The notes: generated from the sequence alone by a model not told the origin. A stretch of DNA of 64,000 bases from an uncultured Christensenellaceae bacterium (GCA_910588695.1 CAJUOV010000001.1:152523-216522), one strand, 5' to 3'. Positions 7,539 to 16,328 are shown, counted from the stretch's first letter. Translations and numbers: made by a program.

Positions 7539-8372
7539 ATGGCAGTTAAAAGATATAAACCGACTTCCGCCGCACGCCGTCTCATGACGGTGCACGGCTA
7601 TAAGAACGATCTGACGAAGGGCGGCAAACCCGAACCCTCCCTGCTCGAAGATCAACGCAAATCGGGCGGCAGAAACAACCAAGGTAAAATTACCGTCCGT
7701 CACATCGGCGGCGGCAATAAGAGAAAATACCGCATCATCGATTTCAAACGGAACAAAGACGGCGTTCCCGCGACGGTCAAAAGCATTCAGTACGATCCCA
7801 ACCGCAGCGCAAACATCGCGCTCCTTGTATACCTTGACGGAGAAAAGAGATACATTCTCGCTCCCGTGGGGCTCAACGTGGGCGACAAAGTGCTCAGCGG
7901 CAAAGGAGCGGACATCAAAGCGGGCAACGCGCTCGCTCTTGCCGACATTCCCGTCGGTACGATGGTGCACAATATCGAGATGAAACCCGGACGCGGCGGT
8001 CAGATCGCAAGAAGCGCGGGAATCTCCGCCCAGATCATGGCGAAAGAGGGCGCGTATGCAACGATCAAAATGCCTTCGGGCGAAGTGCGACTGATTCCCG
8101 TTGCGTGCAAAGCGACGATCGGTCAGGTCGGAAACATCGAGCACGAAATTATCCGTATAGGGAAAGCGGGAAAGACCCGTCATTTCGGTACCCGTCCTAC
8201 GGTGCGCGGTTCGGTTATGAACCCCAACGATCACCCTCACGGCGGCGGCGAAGGCAAATCTCCCGTCGGACATGCGGGACCCGAGACTCCTTGGGGCAAG
8301 CCCGCGCTCGGTTACAAGACGAGAAAGAAGAAGAATCCTACGAGCAAGTTCATCTTGAAGCGTATTAATTAA
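7539..8372 (+). CDS. rplB: 50S ribosomal protein L2
   Basis: 277 residues. The PTSAARR N-terminus, GGGNKRKYRIIDFKR region and the C-terminal NPNDHPHGGGEGK loop with its conserved histidine near the peptidyl transferase centre are all present. A core 50S assembly protein. An AGGAGG-type site precedes rpsS 13 bases downstream. Confidence 0.98.
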   Translation: MAVKRYKPTSAARRLMTVHGYKNDLTKGGKPEPSLLEDQRKSGGRNNQGKITVRHIGGGNKRKYRIIDFKRNKDGVPATVKSIQYDPNRSANIALLVYLDGEKRYILAPVGLNVGDKVLSGKGADIKAGNALALADIPVGTMVHNIEMKPGRGGQIARSAGISAQIMAKEGAYATIKMPSGEVRLIPVACKATIGQVGNIEHEIIRIGKAGKTRHFGTRPTVRGSVMNPNDHPHGGGEGKSPVGHAGPETPWGKPALGYKTRKKKNPTSKFILKRIN

Positions 8373-8385
8373 GGAGGGATGAAAA

Positions 8386-8664
8386 ATGTCGAGAAGCGTT
8401 AAGAAAGGGCCTTACGTCGAAGCGAAGCTGTTGCAGAGAATCGAAACGATGAACGAGGCGAACGAAAAAAGAGTTCTGAAAACTTGGTCGAGAGCGTCGA
8501 CGATTTTCCCTCAGATGGTCGGTCATACGATCGCAGTCTACGACGGAAGAAAACACGTTCCCGTATATATCACGGAAGACATGGTCGGTTGCAAGCTCGG
8601 TGAATTCGCGCCGACGAGAACCTTCAAGGGTCACACGGCTAAGACCACTTCGCCCGGGAGATAA
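8386..8664 (+). CDS. rpsS: 30S ribosomal protein S19
   Basis: 92 residues, usual length. SRSVKKGPYV at the start and GHTAKTTSPGR at the end are typical of S19, which binds the 30S head next to S13 and contacts tRNA. Tight spacing to both neighbours (13 and 11 bases) places it in the same transcript. Confidence 0.98.
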   Translation: MSRSVKKGPYVEAKLLQRIETMNEANEKRVLKTWSRASTIFPQMVGHTIAVYDGRKHVPVYITEDMVGCKLGEFAPTRTFKGHTAKTTSPGR

Positions 8665-8675
8665 GGAGATAGAGT

Positions 8676-9077
8676 ATGGCAAGTAATATGAAAAAGAAAG
8701 CCCAGAGAGTAGAGGAAAAGCGCGAGAAACGCCCCTACGCAGTGGCGAAGTATATCAGAATTTCTCCCTACAAAGTGAGAACGGTGCTCGCTCTCATCCG
8801 CGGCAAGTCCGTCGAAGAAGCGGAAGCTATTCTGTCGAACATTACGAACGGCGGCGCAATGCCCACAAAAAAAGTGCTTATGAGCGCCGTTGCGAATGCG
8901 GAGCACAATCAGGGCATGGACAGAAGCGATCTGTTCGTTGCCGAGTGTTTTGCGAACGGCGGGACTTCTTTGAAGAGAATGCAGCCCGTCAGCAAGGGCA
9001 GAGGTCACGCCATTCTGAAAAGAACGAGTCACATCACGGTCATTCTTGACGTGAAGAAAGCGGAGGGTAATATTTAA
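8676..9077 (+). CDS. rplV: 50S ribosomal protein L22
   Basis: 133 residues, slightly long because of a basic N-terminal extension of about 20 residues before the AKYIRISPYKVR core. The beta-hairpin segment GRGHAILKRTSHITV that lines the exit tunnel (a macrolide-resistance region in other species) is normal. One base separates it from rpsC. Confidence 0.97.
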   Translation: MASNMKKKAQRVEEKREKRPYAVAKYIRISPYKVRTVLALIRGKSVEEAEAILSNITNGGAMPTKKVLMSAVANAEHNQGMDRSDLFVAECFANGGTSLKRMQPVSKGRGHAILKRTSHITVILDVKKAEGNI

Positions 9078-9078
9078 C

Positions 9079-9735
9079 ATGGGACAGAAAGTTAATCCGC
9101 ACGGATTGAGAGTTGGTATCATCAAAGGTTGGGATACTACGTGGTACGCCGATAAAAAAGAATTCTCCGTGTTCCTCAAAGAGGACAACGTGATCCGTAC
9201 TTTTCTGAAAAAGAAGTACTATGCGGCGGCGATCTCTAAAATTCTGATCGAGCGCGCGGCGGGTAAGATCGTTGTGACCATTTACACGGGACGCCCCGGC
9301 GTTCTTATCGGGAAAGCGGGTTCCGAGATCGAAGTGATCAAGAAAGACCTTGCAAAACTGACGAACGGCAAACAGGTCATCATCAACGTGACCGAAGTGA
9401 AAAAGATCGACGCGGACGCTCAGCTCGTTGCGGAAAGCGTTGCGGCTCAGCTCGAAAAGCGTATGTCTTTCCGCCGCGCCATGAAGCAGGCGATCGGCAG
9501 AACGATGCGCGCGGGCGTCAAAGGCGTTAAAATGCAGGTAAGCGGTCGTCTCGACGGACGCGAGATCGCGGGCAGCGAACACTATCACGACGGTTCGATT
9601 CCCCTTCAAACGCTTCGCGCGGACATCGATTACGGCTTTGCGGAAGCGCACACCACTTTCGGCATGATCGGCGTAAAGTGCTGGATCTATAAGGGCGAAG
9701 TCCTCAAAGGTAAGAAACCGGAAGGAGGCAGATAA
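9079..9735 (+). CDS. rpsC: 30S ribosomal protein S3
   Basis: 218 residues. MGQKVNPHGLRVG start, KH domain with GRPGVLIGKAG, and the C-terminal domain KGVKMQVSGRLDG and GVKCWIYKGE are all recognisable. S3 lines the mRNA entry channel and contributes helicase activity. Its TAA overlaps the rplP ATG by one base. Confidence 0.98.
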   Translation: MGQKVNPHGLRVGIIKGWDTTWYADKKEFSVFLKEDNVIRTFLKKKYYAAAISKILIERAAGKIVVTIYTGRPGVLIGKAGSEIEVIKKDLAKLTNGKQVIINVTEVKKIDADAQLVAESVAAQLEKRMSFRRAMKQAIGRTMRAGVKGVKMQVSGRLDGREIAGSEHYHDGSIPLQTLRADIDYGFAEAHTTFGMIGVKCWIYKGEVLKGKKPEGGR

Positions 9736-10175
9736 TGTTAATTCCGAAGAGAGTAAAAAGAAGAAAACAGCATCGCGGCAAAATGAAGGGCAGCGCGAAC
9801 AAGGGAAATGTGATTGCCTACGGGCAGTACGGATTGGTCGCCGAAGAAGCGTGCTGGATCAAATCCAATCAGATCGAAGCCGCGCGTATCGCCATGACGC
9901 GTTTCATAAAGCGCGGCGGGCAGGTATGGATCGACATCTTCCCTCACAAACCGATCACCCGTCACCCTGCGGAAGCCCGTATGGGTTCCGGTAAAGGTAA
10001 CGTGGAATTTTGGGTCGCTGTCGTAAAACCCGGGAGAGTCCTTTTCGAGATGGCGGGCGTTCCCGAAGATATTGCGCGCGAAGCAATGCGGCTTGCCGCG
10101 CACAAACTTCCGATCAAATGCAAATTTGTGAAGAAAGAAGAAGCGAATACTACGGAAGGCGGTGAGGAAGCATGA
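9735..10175 (+). CDS. rplP: 50S ribosomal protein L16
   Basis: 146 residues with the LIPKRVKRRKQHRGKMKG start and the RMGSGKGNVEFWVAVVKPG core of L16, which organises the A-site region of the 50S. The last dozen residues (KKEEANTTEGGEEA) form an acidic tail beyond the usual end. Its stop overlaps rpmC by ATGA. Confidence 0.98.
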   Translation: MLIPKRVKRRKQHRGKMKGSANKGNVIAYGQYGLVAEEACWIKSNQIEAARIAMTRFIKRGGQVWIDIFPHKPITRHPAEARMGSGKGNVEFWVAVVKPGRVLFEMAGVPEDIAREAMRLAAHKLPIKCKFVKKEEANTTEGGEEA

Positions 10176-10366
10176 AAGCAAACGAATTTCACAGTTTAAG
10201 CGACGCCGAGCTCGACAAAAAGCTCAAAGACCTCAAAAGCGAGCTCTTTAATCTCCGTTTCCGTCACGCGTCCAATCAGCTTGAAAATCCTCTGTCGATC
10301 AGAGCGTGCAAGCGGGATATCGCGAGAGTAAATACGGAAATCCGCGCCCGTCAGAATAAGGCGTAA
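10172..10366 (+). CDS. rpmC: 50S ribosomal protein L29
   Basis: 64 residues, two helices, with LKSELFNLRFRHASNQLENP, the typical L29 core. L29 sits beside L23 at the tunnel exit. Starts at the ATGA overlap with rplP. Confidence 0.97.
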   Translation: MKANEFHSLSDAELDKKLKDLKSELFNLRFRHASNQLENPLSIRACKRDIARVNTEIRARQNKA

Positions 10367-10377
10367 AGGAGAGCATC

Positions 10378-10632
10378 ATGGAAAGAAATCTTAGAAAAGA
10401 AAGAGTCGGAATCGTGGTCTCCGATAAAATGGATAAGACCGTCGTTGTAGCGGTGACCGATAAGAGCAAACATCCCGTCTATAAAAAGACGATTACGAGA
10501 ACGGTTCGTTTCAAGGCGCACGATGAAGAGAACGAGTGCGGCGTGGGCGATAAAGTCCGTATCGTCGAGACGAGAAAATTGAGCAAAGACAAGAATTGGC
10601 GCGTAGCCGAGATCGTCGAAAAGGCGAAGTAA
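10378..10632 (+). CDS. rpsQ: 30S ribosomal protein S17
   Basis: 84 residues. RKERVGIVVSDKMDKTVVV and the oligonucleotide-binding fold motifs (AHDEENECGVGDKVRI, ETRKLSKDKNWRV) identify S17, an early 16S rRNA binder. Confidence 0.97.
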   Translation: MERNLRKERVGIVVSDKMDKTVVVAVTDKSKHPVYKKTITRTVRFKAHDEENECGVGDKVRIVETRKLSKDKNWRVAEIVEKAK

Positions 10633-10651
10633 TTCAGGGAGGAGAAACAGC

Positions 10652-11020
10652 ATGATTCAACCGCAGACAAGATTGAAAGCAGCGGATAACTCGGGCGCAA
10701 AAGAGCTCATGTGCATCCGCGTACTCGGCGGCTCCTTCCGTAGGAGCGGAAATATAGGCGACGTTATCGTCGCTTCCGTCAAGACCGCCACCCCCGGCGG
10801 CGCGGTCAAGAAAGGCGACGTCGTAAAAGCCGTTATCGTCAGAAGCGCAAAGGGGATCCGCCGTCCGGACGGTACCTATATCCGTTTTGACGACAACGCG
10901 GCAGTCATTATCGACAGCCAGAAACAACCCAAGGGCACCCGTATCTTCGGGCCCATCGCAAGAGAGCTCCGCGAGAAAGATTACATGAGAATTATCTCGC
11001 TCGCTCCCGAGGTTCTTTAA
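10652..11020 (+). CDS. rplN: 50S ribosomal protein L14
   Basis: 122 residues, the standard length. MIQPQTRLKAADNSGAKEL at the start and GPIARELREKDYMRIISLAPEV at the end are near consensus. L14 is on the subunit interface and is the docking site of the silencing factor RsfS. First gene of the spc part of the superoperon; no separate promoter is seen. Confidence 0.98.
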   Translation: MIQPQTRLKAADNSGAKELMCIRVLGGSFRRSGNIGDVIVASVKTATPGGAVKKGDVVKAVIVRSAKGIRRPDGTYIRFDDNAAVIIDSQKQPKGTRIFGPIARELREKDYMRIISLAPEVL

Positions 11021-11031
11021 GGAGGCGCGGG

Positions 11032-11475
11032 ATGAAAGTTAAAGTAAACGATAACGTGCTCGTACTGACGGGCAAATATAAGGGCAAACAGGGCAAAGTA
11101 CTCAAAGCCGATCCCAAAGCGGGTAAGGTCATCGTCGAGGGCGTGAATATCGTGAGCAAACACGAAAAAGCGAGAAAGGCGAACGAGACTTCCAAAATCC
11201 TGACCGAAGAAGCTCCCATCGACGTTTCGAACGTGGAAGTAGTCTGCGATAAATGCGGCAAAGCGACCCGTGTCGCCCACAGTGAAGTCGACGGCAAGAA
11301 AGTCCGCGTCTGCAAGAAGTGCGGCGCAGTGCTCGATAAGGCTTACTCGAAGAAGAGCAAGGCAAAGGCGGTCGAGGAGACGGAGGCGCCCAAGAAGAGA
11401 ACGAGAAAACGCAGCCAGAAGGCGGCGGATGCGGCGGAAACTGCAACCGAGCCCGAAAACGGTAGCAAGGAATAA
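11032..11475 (+). CDS. rplX: 50S ribosomal protein L24 with zinc knuckles and a long basic tail
   Basis: 147 residues against about 105 usually. Residues 1-104 are a normal L24 KOW-domain protein (GKYKGKQGKVLK, then EGVNIVSKH). CxxC pairs at 72/75 and 94/97 suggest a bound zinc, as in the cysteine-containing form of L24. The extra 43 residues are a low-complexity Lys/Arg/Ala/Glu tail, probably disordered on the 50S surface near the tunnel exit. Confidence 0.97.
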   Translation: MKVKVNDNVLVLTGKYKGKQGKVLKADPKAGKVIVEGVNIVSKHEKARKANETSKILTEEAPIDVSNVEVVCDKCGKATRVAHSEVDGKKVRVCKKCGAVLDKAYSKKSKAKAVEETEAPKKRTRKRSQKAADAAETATEPENGSKE

Positions 11476-11493
11476 TCGGGCGGAGGAAAAGAC

Positions 11494-12102
11494 ATGGCAG
11501 AGAAAAAGAGCGCAAACGCGCAAGCAAAACAGAAACCCGCCGAAAAGCAGAGTCTTGCGGCGGCGAACAGAGTTAAAAAGCAATACGACGAAGAAGTCGT
11601 TCCCTTCCTCATGAAGAAGTTCGGTTATGCGACCGTCATGCAGGTTCCCAAGATCGAAAAGATCGTCATCAACACGGGCTTGGGCGACATCAAGGACAAT
11701 CAGAAGTCCATGCAGATGGTGGAAAACGAACTGAAAATCATCACGGGGCAGAAACCCATTTACCGCAAGGCGACCAAATCGGTCGCGAACTTCAAGCTCC
11801 GCGAGGGAATGCCCGTGGGACTGAAAGTGACTCTTCGCGGTAAGAGAATGTACGATTTCTACGACAAACTCGTATCGATCGCTCTTCCGAGAGTGAGAGA
11901 CTTCCGCGGCGTATCCGACAAGGCGTTCGACGGCAGAGGAAATTATTCCGTAGGTCTCAAAGAACAGCTTATCTTCCCCGAGATCGTGTACGATCAGGTG
12001 GAGAAGATCAGAGGCATGGACGTCTGCATCGTAACGACGGCAAAGACGGACGAAGAAGCGAGAGAACTTTTGAGGGCGCTCGGAATGCCCTTCAAGAAGT
12101 GA
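11494..12102 (+). CDS. rplE: 50S ribosomal protein L5 with N-terminal extension
   Basis: 202 residues, about 22 more than the family norm; the extra part is a Lys/Ala/Gln-rich N-terminus before the usual VKKQYDEEVVPFLM. The 5S rRNA-binding core is normal (NTGLGDIKDN, GLKVTLRGKRMY, RDFRGVS, GMDVCIVTTAKTDEEA). The chosen ATG at 11494 has a GGAGG upstream, so the extension is likely real. Confidence 0.97.
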   Translation: MAEKKSANAQAKQKPAEKQSLAAANRVKKQYDEEVVPFLMKKFGYATVMQVPKIEKIVINTGLGDIKDNQKSMQMVENELKIITGQKPIYRKATKSVANFKLREGMPVGLKVTLRGKRMYDFYDKLVSIALPRVRDFRGVSDKAFDGRGNYSVGLKEQLIFPEIVYDQVEKIRGMDVCIVTTAKTDEEARELLRALGMPFKK

Positions 12103-12112
12103 GGAGACGAGT

Positions 12113-12298
12113 ATGGCAAAGAAGTCAATGATCAACAAACAGCAAAAGACGCCCAAGTTCTCAACGAGAGCTTACACGCGCTGTTCCATTTGCGGCAGAC
12201 CGCACGCGGTATTGAGAAAGTACGGCGTTTGCCGTATCTGCTTCCGTAATCTTGCGTATAAGGGACAGATTCCCGGCGTGAAAAAGTCGAGCTGGTAA
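12113..12298 (+). CDS. rpsN: 30S ribosomal protein S14, type Z (zinc-binding)
   Basis: 61 residues, the short Gram-positive form. Cys24, Cys27, Cys40 and Cys43 form the zinc site, and the VCRICFRNLAYKGQIPGVKKSSW ending is typical. The zinc-independent long S14 paralogue made under zinc starvation in some relatives is not in this window. Confidence 0.98.
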   Translation: MAKKSMINKQQKTPKFSTRAYTRCSICGRPHAVLRKYGVCRICFRNLAYKGQIPGVKKSSW

Positions 12299-12309
12299 GG
12301 AGAAAGAAA

Positions 12310-12702
12310 ATGACAGATCCGATCGCAGATATGCTTACAAGAATCAGAAACGCGCTCATGGTCAAGAAGGAGACCGTGGAAATTCCCTCTTCCAACATGA
12401 AGAAGGCAATTGCCGATATCCTTCTGGGCGAGGGATACGTCAAAGACGTGCGTTTCGAAGAGGACGAGTACAACGGTAAACTTGTTCTTACGTTGAAATA
12501 TACGGATAAAAACCAATCGGTCATCAGCGGGCTGGAACGCGCAAGCAAGCCCGGTCTGAGAAAGTACAGCGGCGCCGCCAATATGCCCAAAGTTCTGGGC
12601 GGATTCGGCATCGCGATTATCTCCACCAATAAGGGGATCATGACGGATAAGCAGGCAAAAGCCCGGAATGTGGGCGGCGAAGTGCTCTGCTACGTCTATT
12701 AA
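12310..12702 (+). CDS. rpsH: 30S ribosomal protein S8
   Basis: 130 residues. DPIADMLTRIRNA start and the GGFGIAIISTNKGIMTDKQA C-terminal motif are diagnostic. S8 binds helix 21 of 16S rRNA and in other bacteria represses the spc genes by binding a mimic in the mRNA; no obvious mimic was searched out here. Confidence 0.98.
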   Translation: MTDPIADMLTRIRNALMVKKETVEIPSSNMKKAIADILLGEGYVKDVRFEEDEYNGKLVLTLKYTDKNQSVISGLERASKPGLRKYSGAANMPKVLGGFGIAIISTNKGIMTDKQAKARNVGGEVLCYVY

Positions 12703-12713
12703 GGAGGCGGAAT

Positions 12714-13262
12714 ATGTCGAGAATCGGTAAAATGAGTATTGCGCTCCCCGCAGGCGTTTCCGTCGAATTCAAAGACGCAGTCGTCACCGTCAAGGGTGCA
12801 AAAGGAACTTTGACGCGCAAAGTGACGGGCGCGATCGACGTTGTAACGGAAGACGGACACGTCCACGTTAAGGCGCTTGACGAGAAAGAAGAGACCAACG
12901 CGCTTCATGGACTCTACCGCGCGCTGATTGCCGGAATGGTCAAGGGCGTTTCGGAGGGATTTACGAAAGGGCTCGAAGTCAAGGGCGTCGGCTGGAAGGC
13001 TCAGATGCAGGGGACGAAACTCGTTCTGAACGTCGGCTTCTCCCATCCCGTCGAATATGTCGCTCCCGAGGGGATCAAACTCGAATGCCCTTCGCAGACG
13101 GAAGTCGCGGTAAGCGGGATCGACAAAGAACTTGTCGGGCAGGTTGCTGCGGAATTGAGAGCGATCCGCAAACCCGAACCTTTCCACGGCTACGGAATCC
13201 GCTATAAGGGCGAGCATGTCGAGCATAAGGAAGGCAAGACTTCGGGCAAGGGCAAGAAGTAA
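12714..13262 (+). CDS. rplF: 50S ribosomal protein L6
   Basis: 182 residues, two duplicated L6 domains. SRIGKMSIALPAGV at the start and the HGYGIRYKGEHVEHKEGK end are typical. It binds near the sarcin-ricin loop and stabilises the factor-binding site. Spacing of 11 and 13 bases to neighbours. Confidence 0.98.
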   Translation: MSRIGKMSIALPAGVSVEFKDAVVTVKGAKGTLTRKVTGAIDVVTEDGHVHVKALDEKEETNALHGLYRALIAGMVKGVSEGFTKGLEVKGVGWKAQMQGTKLVLNVGFSHPVEYVAPEGIKLECPSQTEVAVSGIDKELVGQVAAELRAIRKPEPFHGYGIRYKGEHVEHKEGKTSGKGKK

Positions 13263-13275
13263 AGGAGCGTAAAAG

Positions 13276-13644
13276 ATGATAACGAGAATTGATAAAAATG
13301 CGGAAAGAAAACGCCGCCACGTTCGCGTGAGAAAGTCGGTTACGGGCACTGCCGAAAGGCCGAGGCTCAGCGTTTACAGAAGCACCAACCACATTTACGC
13401 ACAGCTCATTGACGACGTGAATGGAGTGACCCTTGCTTCGGCTTCCACCCTCGAAAAGACGGTTAAGGCTGAAATCGCCGGCATGACCAAGCGCGATGCC
13501 GCCAAGGTCGTCGGCAAACTCGCCGCAGAGCGCGCGAAGGAAAAAGGAATCGAGGCGGTCGTATTCGACAGAGGCGGTTACCTTTATACGGGGCGCGTAC
13601 AGGCGCTTGCGGACGGCGCGCGTGAAGCCGGACTGAAATTCTAA
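13276..13644 (+). CDS. rplR: 50S ribosomal protein L18
   Basis: 122 residues. RHVRVRKSVTGTAERPRL and the FDRGGYLYTGRVQALADGAREAG ending are consensus. It carries 5S rRNA into the 50S with L5. AGGAGCGT precedes the start. Confidence 0.98.
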   Translation: MITRIDKNAERKRRHVRVRKSVTGTAERPRLSVYRSTNHIYAQLIDDVNGVTLASASTLEKTVKAEIAGMTKRDAAKVVGKLAAERAKEKGIEAVVFDRGGYLYTGRVQALADGAREAGLKF

Positions 13645-13657
13645 GGGGAGAAGAGAC

Positions 13658-14176
13658 ATGGCAAGAGATAACAGACCTCAGAGAAAACAGGAAGAGAACG
13701 ACGGGCTTATCAAAAAGCTCATCGGCGTAAACCGCGTCAGCAAAACGGTCAAAGGCGGCAGAAACATGCGCTTTGCGGCGTTGATGGTCGTCGGCGACGG
13801 CAACGGAAAAGTGGGCTACGGCACGGGAAAGGCGAAAGAAGTTCCCGAGGCAATCGAGAAAGCGACGCAGGCTGCGAAGAAGAACATGATCAAAGTCGCG
13901 ATCGTCGACACGAGTATCCCTCACGAAGTACTCGGTAAATTCGGCAAGGGCGCCGTTCTCATGATGCCCGCCGCAGAAGGTACCGGAGTGATCGCGGGCG
14001 GTCCCGTCCGTGCGGTCATGGAAGCTGCGGGAATCAAGAATATCAGAACGAAGTCTCACGGTACGCAGAACCCTCAGAACTGCGTAAAAGCGACGGTTGC
14101 GGGGCTTGCGGAACTCAAAACCGCAGAAGAGATCGCCGCGCTTCGCGGAAAGACCGTAGAAGAGATCGTAGGCTAA
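13658..14176 (+). CDS. rpsE: 30S ribosomal protein S5
   Basis: 172 residues. The KVSKTVKGG-type double-stranded RNA-binding motif appears here as RVSKTVKGGRNMRFAA, followed by VGDGNGKVGYGTGKAKEVP and the C-terminal GTGVIAGGPVRAVMEAAG. S5 helps set decoding fidelity and mRNA unwinding. Confidence 0.98.
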   Translation: MARDNRPQRKQEENDGLIKKLIGVNRVSKTVKGGRNMRFAALMVVGDGNGKVGYGTGKAKEVPEAIEKATQAAKKNMIKVAIVDTSIPHEVLGKFGKGAVLMMPAAEGTGVIAGGPVRAVMEAAGIKNIRTKSHGTQNPQNCVKATVAGLAELKTAEEIAALRGKTVEEIVG

Positions 14177-14187
14177 GGAGGATTGAA

Positions 14188-14361
14188 ATGGTTAAAGTAA
14201 CGCTTGTCAAGAGCACGATCGGCGAAGTCAAATCCGTCAAAGAGACGGTTGCGGCTTTGGGATTGAAGAAAATCCGTTCGGAAAAGACCTTTGAAGATTC
14301 TCCCGCGCTTCGCGGACAACTGAAAAAAGTTGCGCATCTCGTCAAGGTCGAGAACGTATAA
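14188..14361 (+). CDS. rpmD: 50S ribosomal protein L30
   Basis: 57 residues, usual for L30; easily missed because it is short. It reads MVKVTLVKSTIG at the start and HLVKVENV at the end, with the conserved GLKKI segment. AAGGAGG stands eight bases before the ATG at 14188. It fills the gap between rpsE and rplO exactly as in the standard spc order. Confidence 0.96.
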   Translation: MVKVTLVKSTIGEVKSVKETVAALGLKKIRSEKTFEDSPALRGQLKKVAHLVKVENV

Positions 14362-14370
14362 GGAGTTATC

Positions 14371-14823
14371 ATGAGAATAGATACTATTTCTCCCGCAGAG
14401 GGAGCAAGAACTTCCGCAAAACGCCTCGGGCGCGGGATCGGTTCCGGCTTGGGCAAGACGAGCGGCAAGGGACATAAAGGGCAATGGGCGCGTTCGGGCG
14501 GCGGAGTCCGTCCCGGATTCGAAGGCGGTCAGATGCCTCTCGCGCGTCGTATCCCGAAGCGCGGATTCCACAATAAGTTCGGAAAAGATTACGTCATCAT
14601 CAATCTCAGTGAACTGAATAAACTTCCGGAGGGAACGACGGTCGATCTCGGCTTCGTCCTTTCGAATAAGCTCGCAAAAGAAGTCAAGAACAATGCGGGG
14701 CTCAAAGTTCTCGGCAAGGGCGAACTCAGCGTGAAGCTGACCGTTCGCGCCGTAAAATTTTCCGAAACCGCGAAAGCGGCGATCGAGAAAGCGGGCGGCA
14801 CCTGCGAGGTTCTTGAAAAGTGA
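14371..14823 (+). CDS. rplO: 50S ribosomal protein L15
   Basis: 150 residues. The glycine-rich N-terminal extension (GRGIGSGLGKTSGKGHKGQ) and KRGFHNKFGKDY are typical of L15, which threads into 23S rRNA. It precedes secY by 31 bases, the standard arrangement. Confidence 0.98.
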   Translation: MRIDTISPAEGARTSAKRLGRGIGSGLGKTSGKGHKGQWARSGGGVRPGFEGGQMPLARRIPKRGFHNKFGKDYVIINLSELNKLPEGTTVDLGFVLSNKLAKEVKNNAGLKVLGKGELSVKLTVRAVKFSETAKAAIEKAGGTCEVLEK

Positions 14824-14854
14824 TCGTTCATTTTGACGTGAAAGGAGGCGCAGA

Positions 14855-16171
14855 ATGATTGAAACATTAAAAAACGCCTTTCGTAACAAAGACATCAGAA
14901 GGAAGATTTTTATAACTCTCCTTCTGCTTCTTGTTTTCCGTCTGGGTTGCTATATTCCCGTTCCGGGGCTCGACAGAGCGCAGTTCGAAACGGCGATTCA
15001 AGGAAACGATTTCCTGCAACTCATGAGCGGCGTTACGGGTAGCGCGCTTTCGCAAGGAACGCTGTTTGCGCTCGGTATCGGACCGTATATCAACGCTTCG
15101 ATTATCGTGCAGTTGTTAACGGTGGGAATCCCTGCGCTCGAACGTCTTTCCAAACAGGGCGAAGAGGGCAAAAAGCGTCTGACCATGATTACGAGAATTA
15201 TTACGGTAGTTCTTGCGATCGTGCAGTCGGTCGGAATTATTATCAACTTTGCAAACGAGAGCAATGCGATCCGTGTGGATCTGTTCGGCGAATCCGTCTG
15301 GGTCGCGGGCATCTATATGGCAATCGTGTACACGGCGGGGTCTCTTCTCGTCATGTGGCTGGGCGAGCGCATCACCGATCTCGGCGTCAGCAACGGTATT
15401 TCGATGATCATTTTCCTCGGTATCGTTTCTACGGCAGGTATGTCCATTCTGAATAAGTTCATCGCAATGGGCAACGGCACGCTCGGCGTCGGCGACGGAC
15501 TTCTCGAAGTCGGAATCTTCATTATTCTCTCTGCAATTATCTTCTTCCTCGTCACGTTCGTGGATTTGGCGGAACGTAAAATCCCCGTTCAGTACGCAAA
15601 GCAGGTGCGCGGAACAAAGATGTACGGCGGTCAGTCCTCCGTCATTCCCATGAAGATCACGGGAAGCGGAGTTATGCCTCTCATCTTCGCATATGCGATC
15701 GTTTCCTTCCCGTCCATGATAATCAGTCTGTTCTGGCCCGAATCTACGGCGCACACCAATTTGCAGATTTGGTTCTCGGGCAACGGCGAATGGTACGGAC
15801 AGCTCATCTATTCGGTAGTGCTCTGCGTCTTGATTTTCGCGTTTGCGTTCTTCTATGCGCAGATCCAGTTCAATCCCGAAGACGTTTCTAAGTCCATTCA
15901 GCAGAACGGCGGATTCATTCAGGGAATCAGACCCGGAAAGCCGACGGCGGCATACCTTAAAAAGATCAATAACCGCATTACTCTGTTCGGCGCGATCTTC
16001 TTAACGCTTGTCGCGTTCATTCCCTCCGTGGTATTCAGCTGGGCGAGCTACGACCTTGTCAACGTGTTCTCTACAACGGGTATTCTGATCGTTGTTTCGG
16101 TTGCGCTGGAGTTAGATAAACAGTTGCAATCGCAGATCATGATGAAGAACTACAAAGGGTTTTTGAAGTAA
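14855..16171 (+). CDS. secY: protein translocase subunit SecY
   Basis: 438 residues with ten hydrophobic segments. The N-terminal RKIFITLLLLLVFRLGCYIPVPG, the plug-region GVTGSALSQGTLFALGIGPYI and the cytoplasmic loop QNGGFIQGIRPGKPT are canonical. It forms the membrane protein-conducting channel with SecE and SecG. AAAGGAGG precedes the ATG. A 157-base gap with a repeat element separates it from adk. Confidence 0.98.
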   Translation: MIETLKNAFRNKDIRRKIFITLLLLLVFRLGCYIPVPGLDRAQFETAIQGNDFLQLMSGVTGSALSQGTLFALGIGPYINASIIVQLLTVGIPALERLSKQGEEGKKRLTMITRIITVVLAIVQSVGIIINFANESNAIRVDLFGESVWVAGIYMAIVYTAGSLLVMWLGERITDLGVSNGISMIIFLGIVSTAGMSILNKFIAMGNGTLGVGDGLLEVGIFIILSAIIFFLVTFVDLAERKIPVQYAKQVRGTKMYGGQSSVIPMKITGSGVMPLIFAYAIVSFPSMIISLFWPESTAHTNLQIWFSGNGEWYGQLIYSVVLCVLIFAFAFFYAQIQFNPEDVSKSIQQNGGFIQGIRPGKPTAAYLKKINNRITLFGAIFLTLVAFIPSVVFSWASYDLVNVFSTTGILIVVSVALELDKQLQSQIMMKNYKGFLK

Positions 16172-16172
16172 A

Positions 16173-16286
16173 CTCATCTCGAAATACTGTGTCGTACTTG
16201 CGTTTTCCCTCGGTCATGTACGTCTCTGTACACTCCCTTCGGGAAAGCCGCGTACTTCTTGTCTTTCGAGCGATTTTCCTCAAAAA
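16173..16286 (+). repeat. structured intergenic repeat, copy A
   Basis: This stretch aligns over about 100 bases with 24289-24398 and 24413-24515. Shared blocks are TACTTGCGTTTT, GGTC and ACTCCCTTCGG. The core is a hairpin TGTAC-GTCTCT-GTACA inside an outer stem TTTCCC/GGGAAA. It interrupts the otherwise tight spc operon between secY and adk. There is no open reading frame of note in it, and no T-run follows, so it is not a simple terminator. Confidence 0.7.
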
Positions 16287-16328
16287 CTTCGCTCGGACAG
16301 ACTGAACGGTTAAAATAGGAGCAGCAAT

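Noticed and set aside
7224..8273. 349-codon minus-strand frame opposite rplW-rplB
   Set aside because: Shadow of highly conserved ribosomal protein genes; no promoter or ribosome binding site and an arginine- and histidine-rich composition typical of antisense translation.
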